DNA from: Pomphorhynchus laevis
Taxonomy: Eukaryota; Acanthocephala; Palaeacanthocephala; Echinorhynchida; Pomphorhynchidae
Direction of reading: 5' to 3'
NCBI GenBank assembly: GCA_012934845.2
Contig: WNNJ02003741.1
Span: 93,227 to 157,226, forward strand
DNA: 64,000 nucleotides
The notes under the pieces: model-generated
Told to the model about the DNA's origin: nothing
Seen by the model: only the letters and a program-made list of their open reading frames with translations
Database searches by the model: none
Shown: one piece after another, positions 1 through 10,990 of the stretch
Layout: every line of letters starts with the position of its first letter
Position numbering within the stretch: the first letter of the stretch is position 1
Program-made: the position numbers and the translations under genes

Positions 1-2500
1 ATTAATCGACAAATTTGAGTATTTCTATTAGAAGATATATATAGTCAGACGATTCATTATTAAAAATGTATATATTAAGTTTCTATCTTAAATTCGAAGT
101 TCAATTAATAGATCATTAGATTTAAATTATTAATAATTAATAATTAATTGATAATTTAATAGCTTTACGCAGTGGATTTCACTAATTTACAATTGATTGT
201 ATTATTTTATTGTATTATAAGATTAACTATTCAATAGTATTTGCAAAATAATATTGTATTTGTTTACGGGTTTATCTACATAAGTGTCTACACACATTTT
301 ATCTATGATTGTACTTATTGCCGTCAATTAAATGGTTAAGTTTCCCGGTTTGACAACAAATTTTTATTCAAATATTTAACTTTCAAAACTGATTATAGTT
401 TTACATTATTTTATTTTGGATTTTGCTTGTATTGATCATTAAATAATTTTAATTTCTATATTACTGAAATAACCCTGTAATAAATCTGAAGTTATGAATT
501 TCTAGAGCTTTTATGTAGATTATAAATTATTAAACCGTCATATAATCATATAATCCTAGATATGTTCTGAGTTCCACAACATATTCTTGATTTTTAATAT
601 TTAGACATATCTAAATATAAGCTATTCAAATTTTTATAGTTTATTATCCGTAAAATTTAATATATAAATCAACAACAAATTATTAAAAATGAATTTAAAC
701 TCTTAATTATTAAATAAATCTAATCTAAAACAAAACGGTAAATGAAAGGTGATTAACAACGAATAAAATATTATTTAATTTATTATCTTATATCTTAATA
801 TTTTAAAAATATTATATTAATATCTGTTAATATCTAATGGGTATATCAATTAATGAATTTTGTACCATTCGCATTAAGACCACAACCATATCATACTGCA
901 ATGCCTAGAAATCTCATAACAAAATACAAAAGGAGATGCTGGATTGAATAAGATTCCGTTGTAAATCAAATCGTCGTATAATTATAGATTAGTAATTTAA
1001 TAAATAAAATATTTTTAAATACATAAGGGGACAAAATGAGCTGTATTCTATGTATGTATCATTTCTTCGTACTTATACATTTTCTATTTTGTGAAACATG
1101 AAAGTATCATTTGTTGACTTTTCGAAATGGGATGGATTACTGAAAACGACTACATCAAAGAATGTACGTTCCATACTTACACCGAGGAACCCATTACACA
1201 GTATATCAGCACGAGCATCATATGTTTTCAGGTACTGGAGTTAAAGAGTGTTCTGTACGCGCACTCTAACATACAAATTAAAACTTCTTTACAAAAATCG
1301 CGAAGTTAATTATGACAGATGGAGTTGAATGTGCCCCTTTTGAACGATAGAACATGCCATGTTGTCACTCTCACCGCATTGATACTTTTGCTACAAATTT
1401 TGGGTGTTATAGCATATTGAACAGACATAACATCTCGAAACGCTTTCGTTGACAATTGACATTCCGAGGAAACTAATGCAAATATTGTTAACCAATTCGA
1501 AACACCTTACATGGATGTATATTCTACAGATTGTCGAATCACAGACGTGATCTCTAGCTTGTGCTTGTCACCAAACCTACGATGTTCTTTATTGTGTTCA
1601 TTTTGACTTGCTGACAATATGTGTATTACCGATAAACCAATTCCTAATCAGGTTATTTATATATGAATGATAGCCGTGCGGCCTTGTACTGTCTGAGTGA
1701 TTTCCTGTCAATATTTCGTGTTTAAAGTCCATTTATATTGTTTAGTAACAAATATACTTCTGTTAAACCAACATCAATGTCCTCGCCAAACATGGAATTC
1801 ATGAATTTTGTGTAAATAGCATTTTTCAGATCATCCAATTATTCAATGTCATAATCAACGGCACGGAATAGGTGAGTCCATTTTGACTGAACTGTAAGAG
1901 AATATGTTATAAATGCGAAATGTGCATTGGCACTAATAAACGACATTAGCAACATTCATGACTAGATTTGACATTAATAAAAACTGCTAGCAGCAACACT
2001 TTCTTACAAACTTCTACGTGCCAATAAAAGTAACTATTACCCTAAATTCGTCATCATTAATAATCAATCATCATTTCCAAAGATACATTAAGCGAGATTT
2101 ATGTTTCGTTTAGGTATGAGCAACCTCGATTTTCTTGGATCGTTATGATATCCATACTGCTCAACTATTGAATAAAGAAGACGCCATACAGTGACAGAGG
2201 GTCACTAAGGGGATCTCCTTAGTGACCCATTCTGCATATACTAAAATTACTTCCTTGTTCAACAAGTATAGCATTTAACTAGCACGGATTTCTCATAATC
2301 AATTTTAGGGATAGGTATATTTTATTGACATTTTCAAGAATTAGACACATATATGACTAGTTTAACAAATTATTTGATTATTACTTCTTTAAATCAATCC
2401 AGTTCCAGATCAATCTAGTTCGGCTCGCGGAATTTTTAGAGTTAATAAATTCTTGATTAAAACTACTTACATTTGAGAAATAATATACATACAACTTAAT
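1..2500. other. AT-rich spacer, no gene recognised
   Basis: No exon or element that I can name is visible here. The stretch from about 1040 to 2100 is less AT-rich than its surroundings and may hold a badly decayed coding relic, but neither strand gives an open frame resembling a known protein. A short perfect palindrome lies at 2199-2228. Confidence 0.5.
2199..2228. repeat. 12-bp perfect inverted repeat (hairpin)
   Basis: Arms gggtcactaagg (2199-2210) and ccttagtgaccc (2217-2228) pair perfectly around a 6-base loop, ggatct. It is GC-rich against an AT-rich background. No flanking gene explains it; it could be the remnant of a small palindromic transposon. Confidence 0.7.
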
Positions 2501-2509
2501 ACAAGCGAT

Positions 2510-5475
2510 CCTGCGTTTCATGGGGTCATCGTCGAGGGAGAATCGGATTGACAATTGTGTCATATGCCATGGACAATTTCGACTAAATAACACAGTCCGT
2601 CTTCGTATACACAGGTCAGTTTCAATGAGGTGCTCGGGTTCCCGTAAAATACCGGCTACATCTAATCACCCACTTGTCGGCACGGTTCGAGGGCCGGTTT
2701 ATGTAAATCACGCAGATTACGATGTTCTATCAAAGCATGTTAATAACCAATCTGGTTCTTCAGCTGAAGAACTCATGGTCACTCCGGGAATTGATTTGAA
2801 TGCTTGATCACTCGAACTCCTACGGAAAGTCTGGATGGCTCCAATTAGCACTGTGAAGCGCATTCCATAGAATTTGCGCCTTCGAATATCAGAGTTATTC
2901 TCAGCCCTTAATCTTAAGGCCATATGTTCGCAGTCCATACATAATTGGGTTCGTATCTTATGTTTCCCGAAACTGTGCTTACAAACTATGACGGCTCGCG
3001 GTCAATCTGAGGATAATGTCCGGTCGCGGATGACTATATGTATGAGGTGGTTTGAAGATGGTAAGAAAGTGTTAGTCTGTCAACCTTGAAGAATCGTCCT
3101 TCCAAAACAGCCATGAGATCTTCTTCTAAGCTCGACATCGCAGAAGCCATCGATCTGACAAGCAACGGTAACTCGAAAAAGCCATGCGTCGCTTAACTTC
3201 TAGCGGCATCTGTGAATCGTCATTTTATACTCGAGAGAAGCTCGTTTTGCTACATCCGTCGTCCGATGATGCCCGTTTCTCGCCATCATCAACTTCGTCA
3301 CTGCCTTTGTCGGTAGATTCTGATACCGTTCAAGCTGCAATATCGTCATTTTATCCTTCCACTTCTCCCGGATGTTTTGGGTTGCGAGCAGAGCATCTAC
3401 AGGATATGCTGGTGGTCGACCACAGATCCCTTCTTTACCGTATTACAACGTTGGTCAATCACATGATTGCAGGGTTACCACCACATGATCTCGTACGTTT
3501 CGTCGCAGGGGCTAATCTCCTTACCTTGAATAAGCCTGACAGCTTGATCCGTCCAATTGCAGTTGGTGAGACCTTGTGACGTCTCTGTTCCTAGTGCATA
3601 TGCATTAAACTTCGTTCGCACTTTTCTGCAGCCCTTCATCCCCACCAACTCGGTGTAGCTATACCAAATGGTATCGAAGAGATTATACAGCATGCTCGAT
3701 TATTAAATCACGTCACCGACAAGATGGTGACCTGATATGGATCAAAATCGACTTTACAAATGCATTTAACTCTCTGAGTCGAAAATACATTACTGACGCT
3801 ATAAGAAGATTTTTCCAGAACTTTCCAAATGTGTAAATTATTGTTATGGCAGTGGATCGAGTTTACGATTTGGAAATTTGGAACCCCTTTCATCCTTAGT
3901 CGGTGTTCAGCAAGGAGACCCTTTGGGCCCGTACCTATTTTGCCTTGCGATAAGCCCAATCATTGCCCACATTTCAACAATCGATGGTATTATTTTCAAC
4001 AAATGGTATCTCGACGATGGAGTTGTGGTCGGACCTAATAAGTTTATGGCAGAGACATTGACACACTTATCGTCACATTTTCATGCCATTAAGAATGAAT
4101 ATAAACTGGAAGAAGGCAGAGGTAATAGGCGAGGCCAGTCATATCGAAACAATCCGAGGATCGCTCCGTTTTATCTGTAACTTGAAACTGTCCAAAGACT
4201 TTAGTATCTTAGGTAGCCCGGTTGGCTCTAGGGAATACTGCGCCAACTACTTGATCACCGAATTACTTCCACTTTTGATACAGGATCTAGGAATCTTAGA
4301 ATCTCTGCCGGACCCTCAGGCTCTCAGGTTGCATTCACCTTACTTCTTAATTGCGCATCCGCACCTAGGGTAAACCATTTGATGAGCACCGTCGATCCTG
4401 GTTTCGCAGATGAATTTTTTCTATCTTTCGATCGTTCGATCAAAGAAACCTTTGCCAGAATAACTTCCATCACCCCAACAAGCAGACGTGGATTCAAGCA
4501 TGTTTGCCTCTGAGAATGGGAGGTGTGGGACTACGCAGCTGCCACATGCATTCCCCTTCAGCATTCATATCGAGCATACACTTGGTCTCCAATCGGCTAA
4601 ATTTGGATCCAGATATTTTTCCAGGATATGGATCCACCAAAGAAAAGATTTCGTCACTTTTCTAACGCGAATTAGATAGTTTTTCGACTAAACAAAACAC
4701 ACTTCCTAAGCTCATTGATGAAGATTCATTTAAACGATTATTGCAGACGGCTAACGACTTCAACTCTTCCAGACTATTTGCAACAGCCTACCCTTACGCT
4801 TGTGCCTGGCTGCAGGCTATAGCAAACAAGGCGACACGGATGAATTTAGCACCCAACGAATTTTGTGTCCTTCTACGCTTTTGGCTGGGCCTACCCCTTT
4901 CAATGACGATTATAGATGTCGGCGTTGTCTTCGGCAAGCGACAAGTTTGGCTTTCATGTATTGACCTGTCAGTTCGGCGGATTTCCTGGCATCCGGCTTG
5001 ACGGGGTCCGCGACATCGTTTTCCAGGCAGCAGTGTCAGCGGGATTACGGGTTGGTCGAGAGGTTCCAAATCTCGCCAGGAACTTGCGAGAACGTCCAGC
5101 TGATATTTTAATTTACGAGGACCCTCCACTGGAGGTTGACTTCGCCATAACCAATCCCTACAAAGTGCGTTCGTGACCATAGCCGCCAACATACTCTCTT
5201 ATGCTGCGAATTGATACGCTATATGTGTCAAAGACAGAAAATATCAGCAAAAGATGGAGGAAGGTGGGTATAGCTTCGTGACAGCGGTTGTCGAGACTTA
5301 TGGAGGATGAAACAATCCAGGAGAAAAATTAATTCGATTAATAGCACGATCGATGTCCTGGAGAAACGGGATCCCTTACAGTAAAGGAGTGGGTCACTTA
5401 TTTCAAGAGAGTGTCAGTAGCCATCATGAGAGGCAATGCAAAGGCTATTTTGAAAAGTTTAGATGAACTGGGCTA
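2510..5475 (+). mobile_element. Eroded non-LTR retrotransposon, RT plus PD-D restriction-like nuclease
   Basis: A decayed single-ORF retroelement read across several shifted frames. An N-terminal zinc-finger-like stretch (CVICHGQF, about 2567) is followed by a helical linker (2874-3089). The RT thumb and fingers region gives GLRAEHLQDML, RPIAVGETL and LGVAIPNGIEE (3380-3690). The core motifs are GVQQGDPLGPYLF (about 3902) and the unusual active-site box YLDDG (about 4006) instead of YADD. The C-terminal part carries FGFHVLTC and RPADILI followed by VDFAITNP (4930-5160). This PD-x-D layout is that of restriction-like nucleases of early-branching LINEs, and EGGYSF and VETYGG follow downstream. 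Many stops and frameshifts make it a fossil. An extension of open frame (5483-5773) follows the last family motif (RVSVAIMRGNAKAIL) after a stop. Family placement beyond RT plus PD-D nuclease is uncertain. Confidence 0.75.
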
Positions 5476-5784
5476 ACCGTTATTGGAGAAGGACCTAGGA
5501 CAATGTAACGACCTACAACCCCGATTTAATATTGCAACAATCTCAAGTCTTAACTCATACACTTCACAATTTCTCAGTGAAGAAAGCGAAATTGACATCG
5601 AGAACTCCTTGATCCGAACGGATCAAAAACAAGGACAAGATGAGAAGAACACTAATCGCAAAAAGCGTGGAGGGTTTTCGCTACGGGAGGCAGCAGCAAA
5701 CGATGATTCCAGTATAATGGCGTCAGCAGATATCCAGCACAACCATGTGCCGAATAAGATCGTTCAGGAATGACAATGCAACTC

Positions 5785-6585
5785 AGACCTCCGCCTTCCA
5801 GGCAGAAATTGCACAGTTAAAAAAAGATTTATTTAACGTGGCAAATGAGTGTATAGTGAAATATACAGTTAATCAGTCTTATTATCACCACGTTCTACTC
5901 TAACAAGAAATCATTCTGCGTGAACTCATTTCAAATGGATATGAGGCCCTAGACAAAATCAGGTACGAACCCCTGACTGACCGTACCAAACTCGACTCCT
6001 GCAAGGAGCTCGACATTCATATCATTCCTGACAAGGACAACAAGCAGCTGCACATCATCGACACCGGCATTGGCATTACGAAGGGCGACATGGTGAACAA
6101 TTTGGGCACAATTGCCCGCAGTGGGACGCGGGCCATTATGGAGGCCCTAAAGAGCGGAGCCGACATCAGCATGATTGGATAGTTTGAAGTATGCTTCTAC
6201 TCGGCATATTTGATCGCGGACAGGGTCACGGTCGTGTCCAAGCATAATGACGACGAGCAGTACATCTAGGAATCGATTGTGGGCAGAAATTTCACGGTGC
6301 GCAAGGACATCACGGGTGAACGTCTGGGACGCGGGATAAAAATAACACTCTGGCTAAAGTAGGACTAGTTGGATGAGTACCTTGAAGAGCGCGAGATCAA
6401 GGACATTGTGAAGAAGCACTCCCAGTCCATCCAGTATCCTATTATGTTGGTCATGCAGAAGGCGCGCGAAAGGGAGATGTCAGATTACGAGGCTGAGCCC
6501 GATGGGGCCGAGAAGAAGGAGGAAGACAAGATAAACGTGAATGAACAAGCCGAGAAAGATGACGAAGATAAGCCCGAGAATTATG
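5785..6585 (+). pseudogene. HSP90 N-terminal half, pseudogene
   Basis: Reads as the cytosolic HSP90 ATPase domain from FQAEIAQL through [57 protein letters not shown] and SAYLIADRVTVVSKHNDDEQ to the charged linker ([16 protein letters not shown]). It then runs into unrelated sequence near 6580, so the middle and C-terminal domains are missing. There are in-frame stops, for example in place of Gln after SMIG (6181) and in place of Trp after EQYI (6268), and a one-base loss near 5905 in the FYSNK region. It is also interrupted by a small L2-type insertion. It contains no introns, but many HSP90 genes have few, so processed origin is not proven. Loss of the 3' half is atypical of LINE-made copies, which usually lose the 5' end. 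Confidence 0.9.
5821..5864 (-). mobile_element. 44-bp 3' tail of the L2-like LINE, with 8-bp TSD
   Basis: Between HSP90 codons for AQL and SLII lies a foreign 44-bp piece containing tttatttaacgtggcaaatg, the 3' terminal signature of the L2-like LINE at 42046-46476, here in reverse orientation. It is flanked by the duplication acagttaa (5813-5820 and 5865-5872). This is an extreme 5'-truncated insertion and postdates the HSP90 copy. Confidence 0.8.
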
Positions 6586-6639
6586 TATGCATTTTTATAG
6601 ACATATATTTATAAGATTAAAAGCATTCTTCGCGTAAAC

Positions 6640-7084
6640 CGACAATATTCCACATTTTTCACTCAAGTGAAAAATACCAGACCTGGCTGTCTTACACACA
6701 GACCTGTTTTAGACCAGATCAAACCTGGATGTCTTCGAAACCATTGTTGGAATATGCATGCCTCATAAAACAGTTCTTTATACTTTCCCGAATTCCAGCT
6801 ATTAATTATTCTCTAGGAGACTTTATTATTGTACAAATTCTTCTTGATTGTATCGATTGTAACATTAATTGGCACATTACTACATAATCTTTCAAGGACC
6901 GTTGTTCAAGTAAACTAAGGCTCGCTACGGCGTGGAATTTTTCAATTAATAATTTGTTTGCTAGCAGTGCATTTTTGAAGTTTTATATGGTTTGGAACCA
7001 TATAAATATTTGGAATCATATACATGCATTTTATAGACTTTTCGGAATTTGAGAACTCTGGACGTTGTGTGACCGCGACTGGTC
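6640..7084. other. AT-rich spacer
   Basis: Non-coding sequence between the HSP90 relic and the RTE insertion. I see no exon or repeat in it. If the transporter at 10991 is one gene with exons further left, this would lie in a long intron. Confidence 0.4.
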
Positions 7085-7097
7085 TAGTTGATGTATC
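7085..7097. repeat. RTE target-site duplication, left copy
   Basis: tagttgatgtatc, identical to 10183-10195 on the other side of the RTE element. The pair fixes the element ends exactly. Confidence 0.9.
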
Positions 7098-10000
7098 TTC
7101 TTCTTATTCTTCGCCTTTTCATGGCAGGCTAGGGTCGGCGGCTTTGATAAGTCTTCTCCATACTTCTCGGTTTTGTGCTAGAGCTGGCGCTAGGTCACAT
7201 GTATTCAGATCTTCATGGATTGTATCCATCCATCTTTTCTTAGGGCGGCCACGAGGTCGTACGCCTTGAACGATTGGCTCGGCTCGGCATGCTGCTGTTT
7301 TGTCAGCCCTGTGAATGTGTCCGAACCATCGTAGTCGATGTTCCCTCGCCTTGAGGTTTATTTGCGTTACACCGAAAAAATGGCGGATGTTGGTATTCGG
7401 AATCCTATCTAGGCGTGTTACTCCATAGGACCAGCGCAGCATATTCATCTCCATGGTGTGCAATTTTCTTTTGGCGTCTGAATTTGATGGCCAGCATTCT
7501 GTGGCGTATAATGCAACCGGTCTCACAACTGTTTTGTAGATTTTGGCTTTAAGCTTTAGTGGCATTCGTCGGTCACATAATATTCCTGAAAGGCTTCGCC
7601 ATTTTAGCCAAGCTGCGTTAAGGCGCCCCTTTACATCTTTATTTATAGTACCATCCGATGAGAGGTAGTACCCCAGGTATTTGAAGGTAGTACACTTTTC
7701 GAGTGGCTGCCCGTTGATCTCGATGGAGCCAGGTGTTTTATATCCTAACTCAAGATACGCAGTTTTACCAATGTTCAGCCGCAGCCCGTATTGTGATAGG
7801 CGATCAGACCAGTTTTGGACTTGCTGTTTCAGGTTTTCGCGTGTTTAAGTAGCAAGCATAACATCGTCTGCATATAAGAGGGTCCACGGGACATCGTTGT
7901 ACAGTTTATAAGTAATCGTATCCATACATAAGATGAATAGCAGGGGTGACAGGCTACTGCCCTGATGTACGCCAACCGTGATCGGATATGGTTGAGAATC
8001 GCCGGTAGCGCAGCGTACTATGCTGGTTGTGTCCGAGTACATCAGTTTAATCCAGTCAACGTACTCCTCTAGGACACCGTGTTGTCGCATGGAGTACCAG
8101 ATAAGAGAATGTGGCACCCGATCAAAAGCCTTCTCCAAATCAAGGAAGGCCATATGTAAACTCTGCTGCTTTTCTCGGTGTTTTTCCATCAATATCCTTG
8201 CTGCTTGTATGGCATCTGTGGTTGATACATTTTTGACAAAGCCACACTGGTTAACGGCGATATTTGTCAGAACCCTTAGTCTTTTGTCCAGGACATGCTC
8301 AAAGATTTTCATTGTGTGGGATAATAACCGAATAGGGCGATAATAGCTACAGCTAGCAATGTCACCCTTCTGTTTCCAGATGGGGATTGTAAACGAGCTT
8401 TTCCATGCTTTAGGTACTTCGTGCTGTAGAACTATTTTGTTGAAAAGATTCGTGAAAAAAGCTATGCCCGCAAGTCCGGTGAGTTTCCAAACCTCGCCAG
8501 GAATTCCATCTGGTCCAGTAGCTTTTCCGTTTTTCATCTTTCTTACTGACTCAGCTACTTCTGCGGTTGTGATCTCCGGAACTGGTCTAGAGGTGCATAT
8601 ACCCATACATAGATCAGGATGGGGGAATTCTATGTTACATATTTCGTTGTAATGTTCGCGCCATCTGTCCTGAATTTCTCTATCATCTCGCAGTATAGTT
8701 CCATCTTTACTCTTGATTTTGGCAAAGTGAATGATGTCTTTGGCGGCATTTGATCGAGACCTTGCAAGGCGGTATATATCACATTCACCTTCGGGGGACT
8801 CTAGATTATTGTACAGGTCTGCGATGTAATTATTTTTGCTCTCTGCCACTTTCGTTTTGGCAATCCTATTTTGTATACGTTAACGTTCTTTATCGTCTGA
8901 GAGCTGAGACAGTTTCCACTTTTTATATGCGTCCTTTTTACCTCGTACAGCATGTTGGACCTCTTCATTCCAGAACCACGTTTGTTTGTCAATAAACTTT
9001 CGACCTGGCTTGGTGACACCGAGGATTGGTTGCGCTGCATTGGATATATTTCGGACGGCAGATTCCCAACACTCGTTTACATCCTCTGTTAATGATGTGG
9101 TCTGGATGGCCAAATGGAGAGCAGGGGTTAGTTTATCTCCGCATTCTCGATGTTTCCACCACTTAATATGCGCATGTTTAGTCGTTGGGAGTCTGTTAAT
9201 TGGCGTTGGTATTAGGGTATCCATTACCAGTGGGAGGTGTTGACTAGCAACTGGTTCGAAGGGAATCACTTTGGTGTTCTTGACTAGTTTAAGATCGGTT
9301 CGGCGGCATGCCCAAAAATCGATCTGCGTCTTGTGGTTTCCACTGGAGTACGTGACTAGGTGAGAGTTTCGTTTGGCGAAGAAAGTATTGCACAGTGCAA
9401 GGTCTTGTGCTTGCGCCCAGTCAAGGATCCTTGCTCCATCTTCATTTAGAGTTCCGATACCCAGGCCACCGTGGTTTCGTTGGAACGAAGGATGTTCGGA
9501 GCCGACATGGCCGTTTAGGTCTCCGCCAACGAAGACAATTTCATCTTCCTTGATAGATTGGGTCGCGTCACTGAGTCTTTGCCAAAAATCGTCCTTTTCT
9601 TCGTCGGAGCAACCTTGTTGAGGAGCATATGCTGAGATTATTACTACTCTGCGTGTTTTGATATCTAACGCGGCTAACATAATGCGGTCTGAGATTCGTT
9701 GTATCGCTGTAATAGATTGTTGCAAGTGCTCAGATAATATGATCCCGACTCCATTTCGTCCTTTGATAGTGCCGTGGTAATAAAGCTTATACCCATCGCC
9801 GATCTCTTTCGCTTTGTAACCTTTCCATTTAGTTTCCTGAACAACTGCAATATCGACATTGCGTTGTTTGAGGTTGGCAGCTAATTCTCTGCTTTTTCCG
9901 GTTAGTGTACCGATATTTAGTGACATTAGACGTAGGTTTCGAGGTTGGACTTGCTCCTTTATCCGACTTCGTCCGTGAGTCGGTAACCCTTTGATATTTG

Positions 10001-10182
10001 TCACGTCATGCGGGATATGGCGCGCGTCGCTTGCAGGGGACGCCCTAGTAACGTAGTTTGAGGTTTGTAGACTTTTCATTTTGTTTGTGGTTGGAGCGGA
10101 ATTTTTACGAGTGGATGCCCTTCCTAGCCTCAACCCTCCTACTTTTTCATCCGGGCTTGAGACCGGCATTGGCGGAGTTATT
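7098..10182 (-). mobile_element. RTE-clade LINE, near full length
   Basis: About 3.1 kb of RTE retrotransposon inserted on the minus strand and bounded by a perfect 13-bp target-site duplication, tagttgatgtatc (7085-7097 and 10183-10195). The 3' end (left on the plus strand) carries the purine-rich GAAGAATAAGAAGAAGA tail typical of RTE elements. The 5' end lies only 13 bases beyond the first open-frame codon. The clean duplication and only two visible nonsense codons mark a fairly recent, now inactive insertion. Confidence 0.92.
7119..10169 (-). pseudogene. RTE endonuclease/reverse transcriptase ORF with two ochre stops
   Basis: One continuous minus-strand frame encodes an AP-type endonuclease (SLNIGTLTGKSREL, QETKWKG, GGDLNGHVG), then the RT (GKATGPDGIPGEVW, FLDLEKAFDRVPH, GVHQGSSLSPLLF, YADDVML). 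The RTE C-terminal region follows (LRWFGHIHRADKTA, RPRGRPKKRWMD, WRRLIKAADPSLP). The frame is broken only by TAA at 8880-8882, between the nuclease and the RT, and TAA at 7845-7847, just after the RT active site. Both look like single substitutions in Lys or Gln codons, because the register is unchanged across them. In the family this protein nicks the target and primes reverse transcription from the nick. The start near MPVSSPDEK is the first Met and may not be the original one. Confidence 0.9.
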
Positions 10183-10195
10183 TAGTTGATGTATC
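10183..10195. repeat. RTE target-site duplication, right copy
   Basis: tagttgatgtatc, the partner of 7085-7097. Confidence 0.9.
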
Positions 10196-10990
10196 GATTA
10201 TTGAAATATGCCAATGTAAATCATCAAATGACTTGTTATCCAAGTTAGCAAGTGTCATATTTTGATTTGTATTTTGGCAACAATTTACCCTTCAGTTGAT
10301 ACGTGCTGTTCTATTTTTAATACACATACATTCTTTGCATCTTGTATCATTACCATCACATGTAAAACATGACAATATTACTCGTTTTACCTTTTGCCAT
10401 GATTTTTATGTTCAGCTGTTCAGTGTGTTTTATAGATAAATAGGGTATTTGTTTTTAACTTCTGTAACTTTATTTTAATAAGTAATTATTGAATAGTAAT
10501 CACTTAAATCACTTAAACATTTAAGTCTGTTCAAGTCTAAAACGCAGTGGAATGAAACATTTTAATGTTGAAACCAATATTTCTGTATAAATAGACAATT
10601 AACTAAGCATATTTAATAAATAGCTAAAAATTTATTAATAATTTAATAAATCAAATGATTTTACCCTCGCGGAGTACTCGTAATTATTCAATGTACATTA
10701 GCGTATATATATGTTTGAAGCGGTGTTTCGGGATCTATTGAAGATTCCATATATTGTTAAATAATAATTGGAGTCGAATAGAAATAACTGAATTTTATTT
10801 AAAAGCTCACTTGTAGTTTGGAAGTGAAGTTTTTTTTACTGTAAAGTGAGCTTTTAAATAAAATTCAGTTCTTTCTATTCGACTCCAATTATTATTTAAC
10901 TTTATATATAGATATATATCATGATCTATGAATTTCGCTTCATTATCGGTAAATAATAATTTATTAGTAAAAAATAATTTATTTTTTTAG
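10196..10990. other. AT-rich spacer upstream of the first visible transporter exon
   Basis: Ends in a plausible polypyrimidine tract and AG acceptor (tttttttag, up to 10990). It contains a 57-bp-arm foldback at 10756-10900 and no recognisable exon. It is probably intron if the transporter continues to the left. Confidence 0.5.
10756..10900. repeat. Foldback: 57-bp arms, 31-bp loop
   Basis: The arm 10756-10812 is the reverse complement of 10844-10900 with a single mismatch; the loop is 10813-10843. Near-perfect arms in AT-rich DNA point to a recent foldback or palindromic MITE. No transposase is nearby. Confidence 0.9.

Noticed and set aside
1127-1309. 60-codon open frame in the left spacer
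   Set aside because: No family resemblance and no supporting context.
1790-1900. Minus-strand protein-like stretch (NAIYTKFMNSMFGEDIDVGL)
   Set aside because: Short, surrounded by stops and without a family I can name; kept only as a hint of a decayed relic.
2684-2700. ggttcga words as tRNA B boxes (also at 17188 and 42768)
   Set aside because: No A box or cloverleaf could be formed around any of them; the sites lie in LINE or transporter coding sequence.
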